64,000 nucleotides of DNA from NCED01 sp035493955 (GTDB lineage Bacteria; Pseudomonadota; Alphaproteobacteria; Caulobacterales; Caulobacteraceae). The stretch covers positions 248,001 through 312,000 of the forward strand of contig DATJHI010000036.1 in the NCBI GenBank assembly GCA_035493955.1, given 5' to 3'. The position numbers and the translations under genes were made by a program. Below the pieces are notes generated by a model. That model was given only the letters and a program-made list of their open reading frames with translations. It ran no database searches and was not told the DNA's origin. This document shows positions 17,113-25,059 of the stretch, in pieces (within the stretch, counting starts at the first letter, position 1; each line of letters starts with the position of its first letter).

Positions 17113-17861
17113 GCCAGGGGATCCGCTTCCGCCTCGAAGCCGCGCACGTCGGCGATCAGCGCCTTGACCGCAGCGGCGACGATCTCGCCACCCTTCTCCG
17201 GCGTGGCCTGGCCTGGGTCCGAGCCCATCCGCCCATCCGCGTAGCGCGCGCGGAAGTCGGCGGCCTCCCGGATCGGGCCGGTGGGAGCGATGCGGGGGGC
17301 GTAGTTGGCGCTCTTGATCGCGTCCGGATAGGCGAACTGGGTGACCGCGATCTCCGACGGGGTGGCGTGGGACCCGTGACCCTCGGGGAACAGCCGAACG
17401 CACAGCTTGCCCACTCCCGGCAGGTCCCACCAGTTCTTCAGCTTCAGGGAATAGCCGCGCGGACGGCCCAGATAGCTGGCCTCGGAATAGATCTCCGAAA
17501 AGGCCGCCTCGATGGTGGCGACATTACCGCCGTGGCCGTTCAGCCAGTAAATCCGGGTGAAGCCGTGGGCGGCCAGGCTGACCGTCCAGTCGCGGAGCGC
17601 CGCGATCATGGTCGAGGGGCGCAAGGAAATGGACCCGGGGAAGCCCAGGTGGTGCTGGGCCATACCGATGGCGAAGGTCGGTCCGACCAGAAGGTCGCCC
17701 TCGGCGTGGGCGGCGTGGGCGATGATCTCGGGGCAAAGCCAGTCGGTGCCCAGCAGGCCGGTGGGACCGTGCTGTTCGTTGGACCCGATCGGCACCACCA
17801 CCGTCCTGGAACGCGCCAGTTGGGCTTCGATCTCGGGCCAGGTCGATAGGGCGAGGAGCAT
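17109..17861 (-). CDS. Creatininase family protein
   Basis: 250 aa. The metal-dependent amidohydrolase fold of creatininase/MftE/ArfB-type enzymes is shown by SNEQHGP (Glu29, His31), Asp40, AQHHLGFPGS and NGHGGN (His110), which together form the two-metal site. EGHGSHATPSE near residue 160 is also conserved. The family includes creatinine amidohydrolase, 3-dehydro-scyllo-inosose hydrolase and FAPy/formamide deformylases, so the substrate is open. It is coupled to the 88-residue gene downstream. Confidence 0.86.
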   Translation of the reverse strand: MLLALSTWPEIEAQLARSRTVVVPIGSNEQHGPTGLLGTDWLCPEIIAHAAHAEGDLLVGPTFAIGMAQHHLGFPGSISLRPSTMIAALRDWTVSLAAHGFTRIYWLNGHGGNVATIEAAFSEIYSEASYLGRPRGYSLKLKNWWDLPGVGKLCVRLFPEGHGSHATPSEIAVTQFAYPDAIKSANYAPRIAPTGPIREAADFRARYADGRMGSDPGQATPEKGGEIVAAAVKALIADVRGFEAEADPLA

Positions 17862-17980
17862 CGCGAACCAGACTTTCTATCGGCCGCATCAGTGCGGCTG
17901 CGTTCTCAAGCCCCAGCCCAGGGGCTAAGGTATCCGGCGGGGGAGCCCCAGCCGCGCTTGCGAACGATGGAGGACATCCA

Positions 17981-18616
17981 ATGCCGCTTCAATTAGGCGA
18001 CACGGTTCCCAATTTCACCCAGGATTCCACGGAAGGACCGCTCGATTTCTACCGGTGGGCCGGGGATTCCTGGGTCGTCCTGTTTTCTCACCCGAAGGAT
18101 TTCACCCCCGTCTGCACCACCGAACTCGGGGTCGTGGCCAAGCTGAAGCCCGAATTCGACAAGCGCGGGGTCAAGGTGATCGGCCTGTCGGTCGATCCGG
18201 CCGACAGCCACAAGAGCTGGGCCAAGGACATCGAGGAGACGCAAGGGGCGGCCCTGAACTTTCCGCTGATCGCCGACCACGACCGCAAGGTGGCGGACCT
18301 CTACGGCATGATCCACCCCAACGCGCTGGAGACCATGACCGTGCGCTCCGTGTTCGTGATCGACCCGAACAAGAAGCTGCGCCTCACCCTGACCTATCCG
18401 GCCGCGACCGGGCGCAACTTCGACGAGATCCTTCGCACCATCGACAGCCTGCAGCTCACCGACCGGCACAAGGTCGCCACCCCGGCGAACTGGAAACAGG
18501 GCGGGGACGTGATCATCCTGCCCTCGCTTTCCAACGATCAGGCCAAGGACCTCTTCCCCGCCGGCTGGACCGAGCACCGGCCCTACCTGCGCACGACCAG
18601 ACAGCCCGGGACCTAG
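17981..18616 (+). CDS. 1-Cys peroxiredoxin (Prx6 type)
   Basis: 211 aa thiol peroxidase. The peroxidatic motif FTPVCTTE has Cys45; no second cysteine is seen at the usual resolving position, which with the length and the C-terminal extension (WKQGGDVIILPSLSNDQAKDLFP split around 170-195) puts it in the Prx6/1-Cys group. Reduces hydrogen or alkyl peroxides in the cytoplasm. ATG 17981 follows GGAGGAC. It stands alone between the divergent creatininase gene and acs. Confidence 0.92.
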   Translation: MPLQLGDTVPNFTQDSTEGPLDFYRWAGDSWVVLFSHPKDFTPVCTTELGVVAKLKPEFDKRGVKVIGLSVDPADSHKSWAKDIEETQGAALNFPLIADHDRKVADLYGMIHPNALETMTVRSVFVIDPNKKLRLTLTYPAATGRNFDEILRTIDSLQLTDRHKVATPANWKQGGDVIILPSLSNDQAKDLFPAGWTEHRPYLRTTRQPGT

Positions 18617-18720
18617 CCTCCGGCCGTCCGGTCGCTCCGGGGCTTACGGGAGCCGCTTCACGGCTTGCACGCGGCGCGACCCTCCGCCTTACTGCGCCCG
18701 CGTCACAAGGAGGCATAGCC

Positions 18721-20655
<1,935 letters not shown>

Positions 20656-20672
20656 GGCGCTGGCGGACGGGA

Positions 20673-21617
20673 CTAGGGCGCCCCGTCCAGGAACGCCGCC
20701 AAGGCCTCGAGGGCTTCGGGCTCGTCCAGCATCGGCGCGTGACCGACGTTGGGGACTTCGGCATAGGCCATGTGCGGGGCCAGCATCCGCATGGCCTCGG
20801 CCCGGGGCGGATCGAGCAGGTCCGATATGCCGCCGCGCACCAGCAGCAGCGGCCGGCCGGTGGCCAGGGTCAGGAACAGGGGCGTGATGTCCGGAGCCAG
20901 GGCGTCCGGTCCGGCGGCGCGGATCGGGGCGATGATCTCGGGGTCGTAGGCCAGGCGAGGGCGTCCGTCGGGCCCCTCGGTGAACAGCCGCCGGGCGAAG
21001 GCGGTCCATTGCGCCGGGCCGTAGTCGGGAAAGGCCGCGGCATTGACGTCGCGGGCGTAGGCCGCCGCTCCCGCCCAGTCCTGGACTTCAGGGTCGCGCC
21101 CGGTGTAGGCGCCGATGCGCCGGAGCGCCTCCGGGTTCAGGCTGGGGCCGACGTCGTTCAGCACCGCGCCGGCGACCGCGGCGGGGCGCAGGCTCGCCAG
21201 CACCATGGTCACGATCCCGCCGAGGCTGGTGCCCACGAAGAGCGCCCGTCCGATCCCCGCCGTGTCCATCAGCGCCAGCACGTCGGCGGCGTAGGACAGG
21301 GGCATGTAGTTCATCGGCTGGGGGTCCCAGGCCGAAGCGCCGCGGCCCCGCAGATCCAGAGCCAGAACCCGTCTCCCCCGCGCGGCGATCCAGGGGGCGA
21401 CGACCTCGAAATCGGCGGCGTTGCGGGTCAGCCCGGGCAGGCAGAGCACCGGCAGGCGGGCCGCGCCAGCCGCCGGCGGGTAGTCGCGAGCATGCAGGAC
21501 AAGTCTCTCGGCCGAGGTCCAGACCCTGTCGGCAAAAGGATTGGAGCTTGATCTTAACGTCGAATAGATGTCGGCCGATTTCAGACCCAAGGCATGACGG
21601 AGGCGGCGCCAGATCAT
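20673..21617 (-). CDS. Alpha/beta hydrolase
   Basis: 314 aa. Alpha/beta hydrolase fold with the oxyanion segment LCLPGLTRNAADF (about 58-70), DLRGRGAS (about 88-95), nucleophile elbow GTSLGG (about 129-134, Ser131), and catalytic His in GHAPMLDEP (about 292). This set fits the peptidase S33/proline iminopeptidase-like group, but the substrate cannot be named. The N-terminal 45 residues are less typical, and a start further in is possible. It is convergent with acs, with only 17 bp between the stops. Confidence 0.85.
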   Translation of the reverse strand: MIWRRLRHALGLKSADIYSTLRSSSNPFADRVWTSAERLVLHARDYPPAAGAARLPVLCLPGLTRNAADFEVVAPWIAARGRRVLALDLRGRGASAWDPQPMNYMPLSYAADVLALMDTAGIGRALFVGTSLGGIVTMVLASLRPAAVAGAVLNDVGPSLNPEALRRIGAYTGRDPEVQDWAGAAAYARDVNAAAFPDYGPAQWTAFARRLFTEGPDGRPRLAYDPEIIAPIRAAGPDALAPDITPLFLTLATGRPLLLVRGGISDLLDPPRAEAMRMLAPHMAYAEVPNVGHAPMLDEPEALEALAAFLDGAP

Positions 21618-21691
21618 CCGATATTCCTTTGGCCTGGACCCCAGGTCGCCCGGGCATCCGGGTTGGCCGAGGTTGCTAAAACCGTAACGGG

Positions 21692-21709
21692 TTTGATTCG
21701 AACATCAAA
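21692..21709. promoter_or_regulatory. Inverted repeat TTTGAT-N6-ATCAAA with a CcrM site
   Basis: Perfect 6-bp arms separated by 6 bp, the size of a typical dimeric regulator operator. GATTC (21695-21699) overlaps the left arm and is a CcrM methylation motif. It lies 75 bp upstream of the hydrolase start and 219 bp upstream of the first secreted protein. Confidence 0.4.
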
Positions 21710-21853
21710 ATTTCGACGGTCGCTGTCAAACGGGTCAATCTGAACGCCGCTTAGCCCGAAAATGCTGCATTGCAAAAATTTCATACCGCATCGCAGTCAA
21801 TCTGGCTGGACGGCTGGAATCCGCGGGATCAAAATGGAGACAACCTAGAGAGA

Positions 21854-21927
21854 GGCGGCGTTCGCGCCGTCCGGGACGAAGCGACCGGATGAGGGTTTCG
21901 TTGAAACCGTCTTCTGGAGATACCGAG
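21854..21927 (+). promoter_or_regulatory. Structured leader 1 of the secreted protein cluster
   Basis: First hairpin at 21854-21871 (7 bp with one G-T pair around a TTCG tetraloop). Then the linker GAAGCGACCGGATGAG, then a second hairpin GGTTTC (21894-21899) with GAAACC (21903-21908), then TGGAGA as ribosome binding site 8 nt before the ATG. The linker and second hairpin recur almost unchanged in leader 2. Confidence 0.6.
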
Positions 21928-22233
21928 ATGATCCGCACCACCGTCCTTTCCGTCCTCGCCATGGCCGGAGCCCTGACCTCCGCTCCCGCCTTCGCCGAAG
22001 ACTCGGTCAATGTCCCCGTCGCCGGCAAGAGCCCTGCTGAAGCCTACGCCGCTATCGTGACTGCGGCCCAGGCCGTTTGCCGCGGCCTGGAGCCGGGGGA
22101 TCCCCATGGCCTGTTCAGCACCGGGGCCTGCGTCCGCGGCGCCGTCGACGCCGCCATCGCGCAGGCCAAGAGCCCGGCCCTGAAGCAGTACGCGGCCGGC
22201 GCCAGCAGCTACCTGCATCTTGCCTCGAACTGA
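21928..22233 (+). CDS. Small secreted two-cysteine protein, paralog 1
   Basis: 101 aa. Signal peptide of about 22 residues ending APAFA, giving a mature protein beginning EDSVNVPVAGKSPAEAYAAI. Two cysteines (AVCRG and GACVRG) could form one disulfide, and the protein ends LASN. The general pattern (signal peptide, AxxVC, second Cys, Pro-Ala-Leu) recalls the UrcA family of Caulobacterales and sphingomonads, but I am not certain of membership and no function is known. ATG 21928 has TGGAGA upstream. Closest relative here is paralog 2 (about two thirds identical in the mature part). Confidence 0.8.
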   Translation: MIRTTVLSVLAMAGALTSAPAFAEDSVNVPVAGKSPAEAYAAIVTAAQAVCRGLEPGDPHGLFSTGACVRGAVDAAIAQAKSPALKQYAAGASSYLHLASN

Positions 22234-22252
22234 GTGAGGCAGCGATAGCAGA

Positions 22253-22328
22253 GGCGGCCCCAAGCCGCCCTTCGGGAGAAGCGACCGGATGAGGGTTTCC
22301 CTCCGAAACCATCCTCTGGAGACCGTCG
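22253..22328 (+). promoter_or_regulatory. Structured leader 2 of the secreted protein cluster
   Basis: GGCGGC (22253-22258) pairs with GCCGCC (22264-22269). After TTCGG comes the same linker GAAGCGACCGGATGAG and the same hairpin arms GGTTTC (22294-22299) and GAAACC (22305-22310), with a different loop, then CTGGAGACC. A block of 22 bases is identical to leader 1, exactly 400 bp apart, while the loops differ. That pattern suggests selection on the stem rather than on the primary sequence alone. Confidence 0.6.
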
Positions 22329-22634
22329 ATGAACCGTAAGCTGATGTCCCTGTCCGCCCTCGCCGCGGCCGTCGTTCTGGCCGCTCCCGCCCTCGCCGAG
22401 GATTCCGTGCGCGTCCCTGTGGTCGGCAAGAGCCCGGCCGAAGCCTATGCCGCCATCGTGGCGGCGGCCCGTTCCGTCTGCCGGGGGATCGTCCCGGGCG
22501 ATCCCCACGGGCTGTACGTATCGGAGGCCTGCGTCCAGGCGTCAGTCGACGCCGCTATCACCCAGGCGAAGATTCCGGCCCTGACGCAGTACGCGAAGGG
22601 CGCCGTCCGCGACCTGCACCTCGCCTCGAATTGA
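22329..22634 (+). CDS. Small secreted two-cysteine protein, paralog 2
   Basis: 101 aa, same length and layout as paralog 1: signal peptide (MNRKLMSLSALAAAVVLAAP then ALA), mature start EDSVRVPVVGKSPAEAYAAI, cysteines in SVCRG and EACVQ, and C-terminus LHLASN. Conserved PGDPHGL between the cysteines is shared with paralog 1 only. A likely recent tandem duplicate. Periplasmic or exported by inference; function unknown. Confidence 0.8.
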   Translation: MNRKLMSLSALAAAVVLAAPALAEDSVRVPVVGKSPAEAYAAIVAAARSVCRGIVPGDPHGLYVSEACVQASVDAAITQAKIPALTQYAKGAVRDLHLASN

Positions 22635-22640
22635 ATGCGA

Positions 22641-22714
22641 CGGCCATAAGGGCCGCCTGAGGGGAAGGGACCGCACGAGAGGTCCCCCCCAACCATTTTT
22701 TGGAGACCATCGAC
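22641..22714 (+). promoter_or_regulatory. Structured leader 3 of the secreted protein cluster (diverged)
   Basis: CGGCC (22641-22645) pairs with GGCCG (22651-22655). GGGACC (22667-22672) pairs with GGTCCC (22681-22686). Then a C-rich run, ACCATTTTT and TGGAGACC before the ATG. Sequence has drifted from leaders 1 and 2 but the order hairpin, purine-rich GAAGGGACCG linker, hairpin, TGGAGA is kept. Confidence 0.45.
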
Positions 22715-23023
22715 ATGAACCGTAAGCTGATCGCTCTGTCCGGCTTCGTCGCCGCCGTCGCCCTGGCCGTCCCGGCCTTTGCCGAAGACTCGGTGAACGT
22801 GGTCCTGGCCGGCAAGTCGCCGTCGGCCGCCTATGCCGCCATCGCCAAGGCCGCGCGCGCGGTGTGCCGCACCCCCGCGGGCATGGACATCTACAATGTC
22901 TATTCCGTCGCCGAATGCCAAAAGGCCACCGTGACGTCGACTATCGCCAAGGTCGGCAGCCCCGCTCTGTCTCAATACGCCGCCAGCCGCGAGGCCTTGA
23001 GGCTGCAGCTCGCTTCCAACTAG
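22715..23023 (+). CDS. Small secreted two-cysteine protein, paralog 3
   Basis: 102 aa, the most diverged of the three. Signal peptide ending VPAFA, mature start EDSVNVVLAGKSPSAAYAAI, cysteines in AVCRT and AECQK, C-terminus LQLASN. The region between the cysteines (PAGMDIYNVYSV) differs from the PGDPHGL of paralogs 1 and 2. ATG 22715 was chosen because it matches the MNRKL start of paralog 2; the frame stays open 15 bp further upstream. A terminator follows at 23036. Confidence 0.8.
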   Translation: MNRKLIALSGFVAAVALAVPAFAEDSVNVVLAGKSPSAAYAAIAKAARAVCRTPAGMDIYNVYSVAECQKATVTSTIAKVGSPALSQYAASREALRLQLASN

Positions 23024-23035
23024 GATTTTTCGAGG

Positions 23036-23066
23036 CGGCCCGGTCTCGATGAGGCCGGGCCGTTTC
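23036..23066 (+). terminator. Terminator after the secreted protein cluster
   Basis: CGGCCCGG (23036-23043) with CCGGGCCG (23055-23062), 11-nt loop, then TTTC. An upstream GATTTTT makes it usable in both directions, serving also the convergent rimO transcript. Confidence 0.7.
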
Positions 23067-23071
23067 GGCGT

Positions 23072-24451
23072 TTAAAGGCGTGAAATCACCCGGTGCATCC
23101 GGGTGGAAGCGGACGCGCCGGTGCGCAGGCGCAGGTCCGTCGGCGTGGCGAAGAGGTCGAAGGCGTCGGCCCTCTCGATCCGCACTTTGACCATCTGGCC
23201 GGAGCGCAAGCCGCCGCCCGGGGCGACATAGACGCGCCCGTCGATCTCCGGCGCGTCGGCCTGGGAGCGGGCGACCGCGACCCCGTCCGGGCGGACCTGG
23301 TCGACCAGCACGTCCATGGTGCGGCCGACCTTCTTCTTCAGCTTGGCGCGGCTGATGCGGGCGGCCGCCATCATGAAGCGTTCGCGGCGGGCCTGTTTGA
23401 CCTCCTCCGGCACGTGGCCGGGCAGGTCGCGGGCTGCGGCGCCCGCCACGTTCTCGTAAGCGAAGGCGCCGACCCGGTCGAGCTGGGCTTCCTCCAGCCA
23501 TTCCAGCAGATAGTCGAAGTCGGTCTCGGTCTCGCCGGGGAAGCCGACCACGAAGGTGGAGCGCAGGGTGATGTTGGGGGCGATCTCGCGCCAGCGGGCG
23601 ATCCGCTCCAGGGTCTTCTCCTGGTTGGCGGGGCGGCGCATGTCCTTCAGGACCTGCGGGCTGGCGTGCTGGAAGGGGATGTCCAGGTAGGGCAGGATCT
23701 TGCCCTCGGCCATCAGCGGGACGACCGCGTCCACGTGCGGGTAGGGATAGACGTAGTGCAGGCGCACCCACACGCCGAGTTCGCCCAGGCCCCGCGCCAG
23801 GTCCTCGAGGTTCGCCTTCCACGGCCGTCCGCGCCATTCGCCGGGGGCATAGCGGATGTCGAGGCCGTAGGCCGAGGTGTCCTGCGCCACCACCAGCAGT
23901 TCCTTGACCCCCGATTCCACCAGGGCCTCGGCCTCGGCCAGAACCTCGGCGATGGGGCGCGAGACGTGGCCGCCGCGCAACGACGGGATGATGCAGAAGC
24001 TGCACTTGTGGTCGCAACCCTCGGAGATCTTCAGATAGGCGTAGTGCCGGGGGGTCAGCTTCTGTCCGCCGAGGGTCTGGGGGACCAGCTCGGCGAAGGG
24101 CGAGGTTGGGACATGGCGATGGACCGCCTCCATCACCGCCTCGGTGGCGTGGGCGCCGGTGATGGTCACGTCCGGATAGTGGGCGCGGATCAGCTCCGGC
24201 TCGGCGCCGAGGCAACCGGTGACGATCACGTGCTTGCCCGAGGCCCTGGCTTCGCCGATGGCCTGCAGGCTCTCCTCGCGGGCCGAATCCAGGAAGGCGC
24301 AGGTGTTGACGATGATCGCCTCGGCTCCGCCGTAGCTGGACGAGGTCTCATAGCCTTCGCCCTTCAGCCGGGTGAGGATGCGCTCGGAATCGACCAGGGC
24401 CTTGGGGCAGCCCAGGCTGACCATGCCGATCTTCTTGGGCAGTTCGCCCAT
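23072..24451 (-). CDS. rimO: Ribosomal protein S12 methylthiotransferase
   Basis: 459 aa radical-SAM enzyme that adds a methylthio group to Asp88 of S12. N-terminal UPF0004 domain with cluster cysteines 15, 51 and 80 (LGCPK, NTC, TGC); radical-SAM cysteines 146, 150 and 153 (EGCDHKCSFC); C-terminal TRAM domain (from about 385, VLVDQVRPDG). MiaB is the main alternative, but the ISEGCDHKCSFCIIPSLRG signature is RimO. It is transcribed convergently with the secreted protein cluster. Confidence 0.95.
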   Translation of the reverse strand: MGELPKKIGMVSLGCPKALVDSERILTRLKGEGYETSSSYGGAEAIIVNTCAFLDSAREESLQAIGEARASGKHVIVTGCLGAEPELIRAHYPDVTITGAHATEAVMEAVHRHVPTSPFAELVPQTLGGQKLTPRHYAYLKISEGCDHKCSFCIIPSLRGGHVSRPIAEVLAEAEALVESGVKELLVVAQDTSAYGLDIRYAPGEWRGRPWKANLEDLARGLGELGVWVRLHYVYPYPHVDAVVPLMAEGKILPYLDIPFQHASPQVLKDMRRPANQEKTLERIARWREIAPNITLRSTFVVGFPGETETDFDYLLEWLEEAQLDRVGAFAYENVAGAAARDLPGHVPEEVKQARRERFMMAAARISRAKLKKKVGRTMDVLVDQVRPDGVAVARSQADAPEIDGRVYVAPGGGLRSGQMVKVRIERADAFDLFATPTDLRLRTGASASTRMHRVISRL

Positions 24452-24511
24452 GGGCGGGAATTCCTGACGGGGGAAGGAGGGCGCGCTCTATAGCCCATGA
24501 CGGCGGCCGCG

Positions 24512-25027
24512 TCACGGCAGGGCGGCGATGTGCTCCAGCACCGGGGCCAGAAAAGCCATGAGCGAGCCGCCCTCGAACTTCACGCCGGCGATCCCGGCGG
24601 CACGGGCGGCCTGGATGTCGGTGTCGAAGTCGCCGACCATCACCGTTCGGGCCGGATCGACCGGGAAGCGCGCCATCAGTTCCAGGATCATGCCGGGGCC
24701 GGGCTTGCGGCGGTCGGAAGCCTGGTCGGGATGGTCGGCGCAGTAGACGAAAGCGTCGATGCGCGCGCCCAGGGACGCCAGCTCGGCGGCCATCCAGGCG
24801 TGCAGGGCCTCCACGTCCGCCTCGCTGTAATAGCCCCGCGCCACCCCGGACTGGTTGGTGGCGACGAAGGCGAACAGGCCGGCGTCGTTGACCGCCTTCA
24901 CCGCGGCGGCCGCGTCCTCGATCCAGGCGATCTGGTCAGGACGGTGGGCGTAGCCGACGTTGACGTTCAGCACCCCGTCCCGGTCGAAGATCACAGCGCC
25001 GCGCAGGGGCTGGTCCTTGGTTGTCAT
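24512..25027 (-). CDS. gmhB: HAD-IIIA phosphatase, GmhB-like (heptose bisphosphatase)
   Basis: 171 aa. HAD motifs: FDRDGVLN (Asp15, Asp17), ATNQSG (about 56-61), RKPGPGM (about 107-113) and GDFDTDIQAA (Asp134). This matches D-glycero-D-manno-heptose 1,7-bisphosphate phosphatase, which acts in LPS inner-core heptose synthesis. Odd: the zinc loop has Cys96-x-x-His99 but the usual second Cys-x-Cys before RKP is replaced by Ser-Asp-Arg, so the zinc site looks incomplete. ATG 25027 (MTTKDQPLRGAVIFDRDG) gives the family start. It begins 33 bp after the tkt stop, on the same strand. A related phosphatase of other substrate remains possible. Confidence 0.78.
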   Translation of the reverse strand: MTTKDQPLRGAVIFDRDGVLNVNVGYAHRPDQIAWIEDAAAAVKAVNDAGLFAFVATNQSGVARGYYSEADVEALHAWMAAELASLGARIDAFVYCADHPDQASDRRKPGPGMILELMARFPVDPARTVMVGDFDTDIQAARAAGIAGVKFEGGSLMAFLAPVLEHIAALP

Positions 25028-25059
25028 CCTCGGGTCAAGCCCGGGACATGCGGCTAAGA

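Larger units (their letters stand above)
21618..21927. other. Intergenic region before the small secreted protein cluster
   Basis: 310 bp, visibly more AT-rich than its surroundings around 21670-21790. It holds a symmetrical TTTGAT-N6-ATCAAA element, two copies of GTCAATCTG (21734-21742 and 21796-21804, 62 bp apart), and the first structured leader (from 21854). It should contain the promoter of the alpha/beta hydrolase gene and that of the secreted protein cluster, but I cannot assign convincing -35/-10 pairs. No open frame here looks real. Confidence 0.6.

Noticed and set aside
21618..21927. Hidden small gene or tRNA in the 310-bp gap
   Set aside because: No cloverleaf, no open frame with a ribosome binding site; the content is better read as control sequence.
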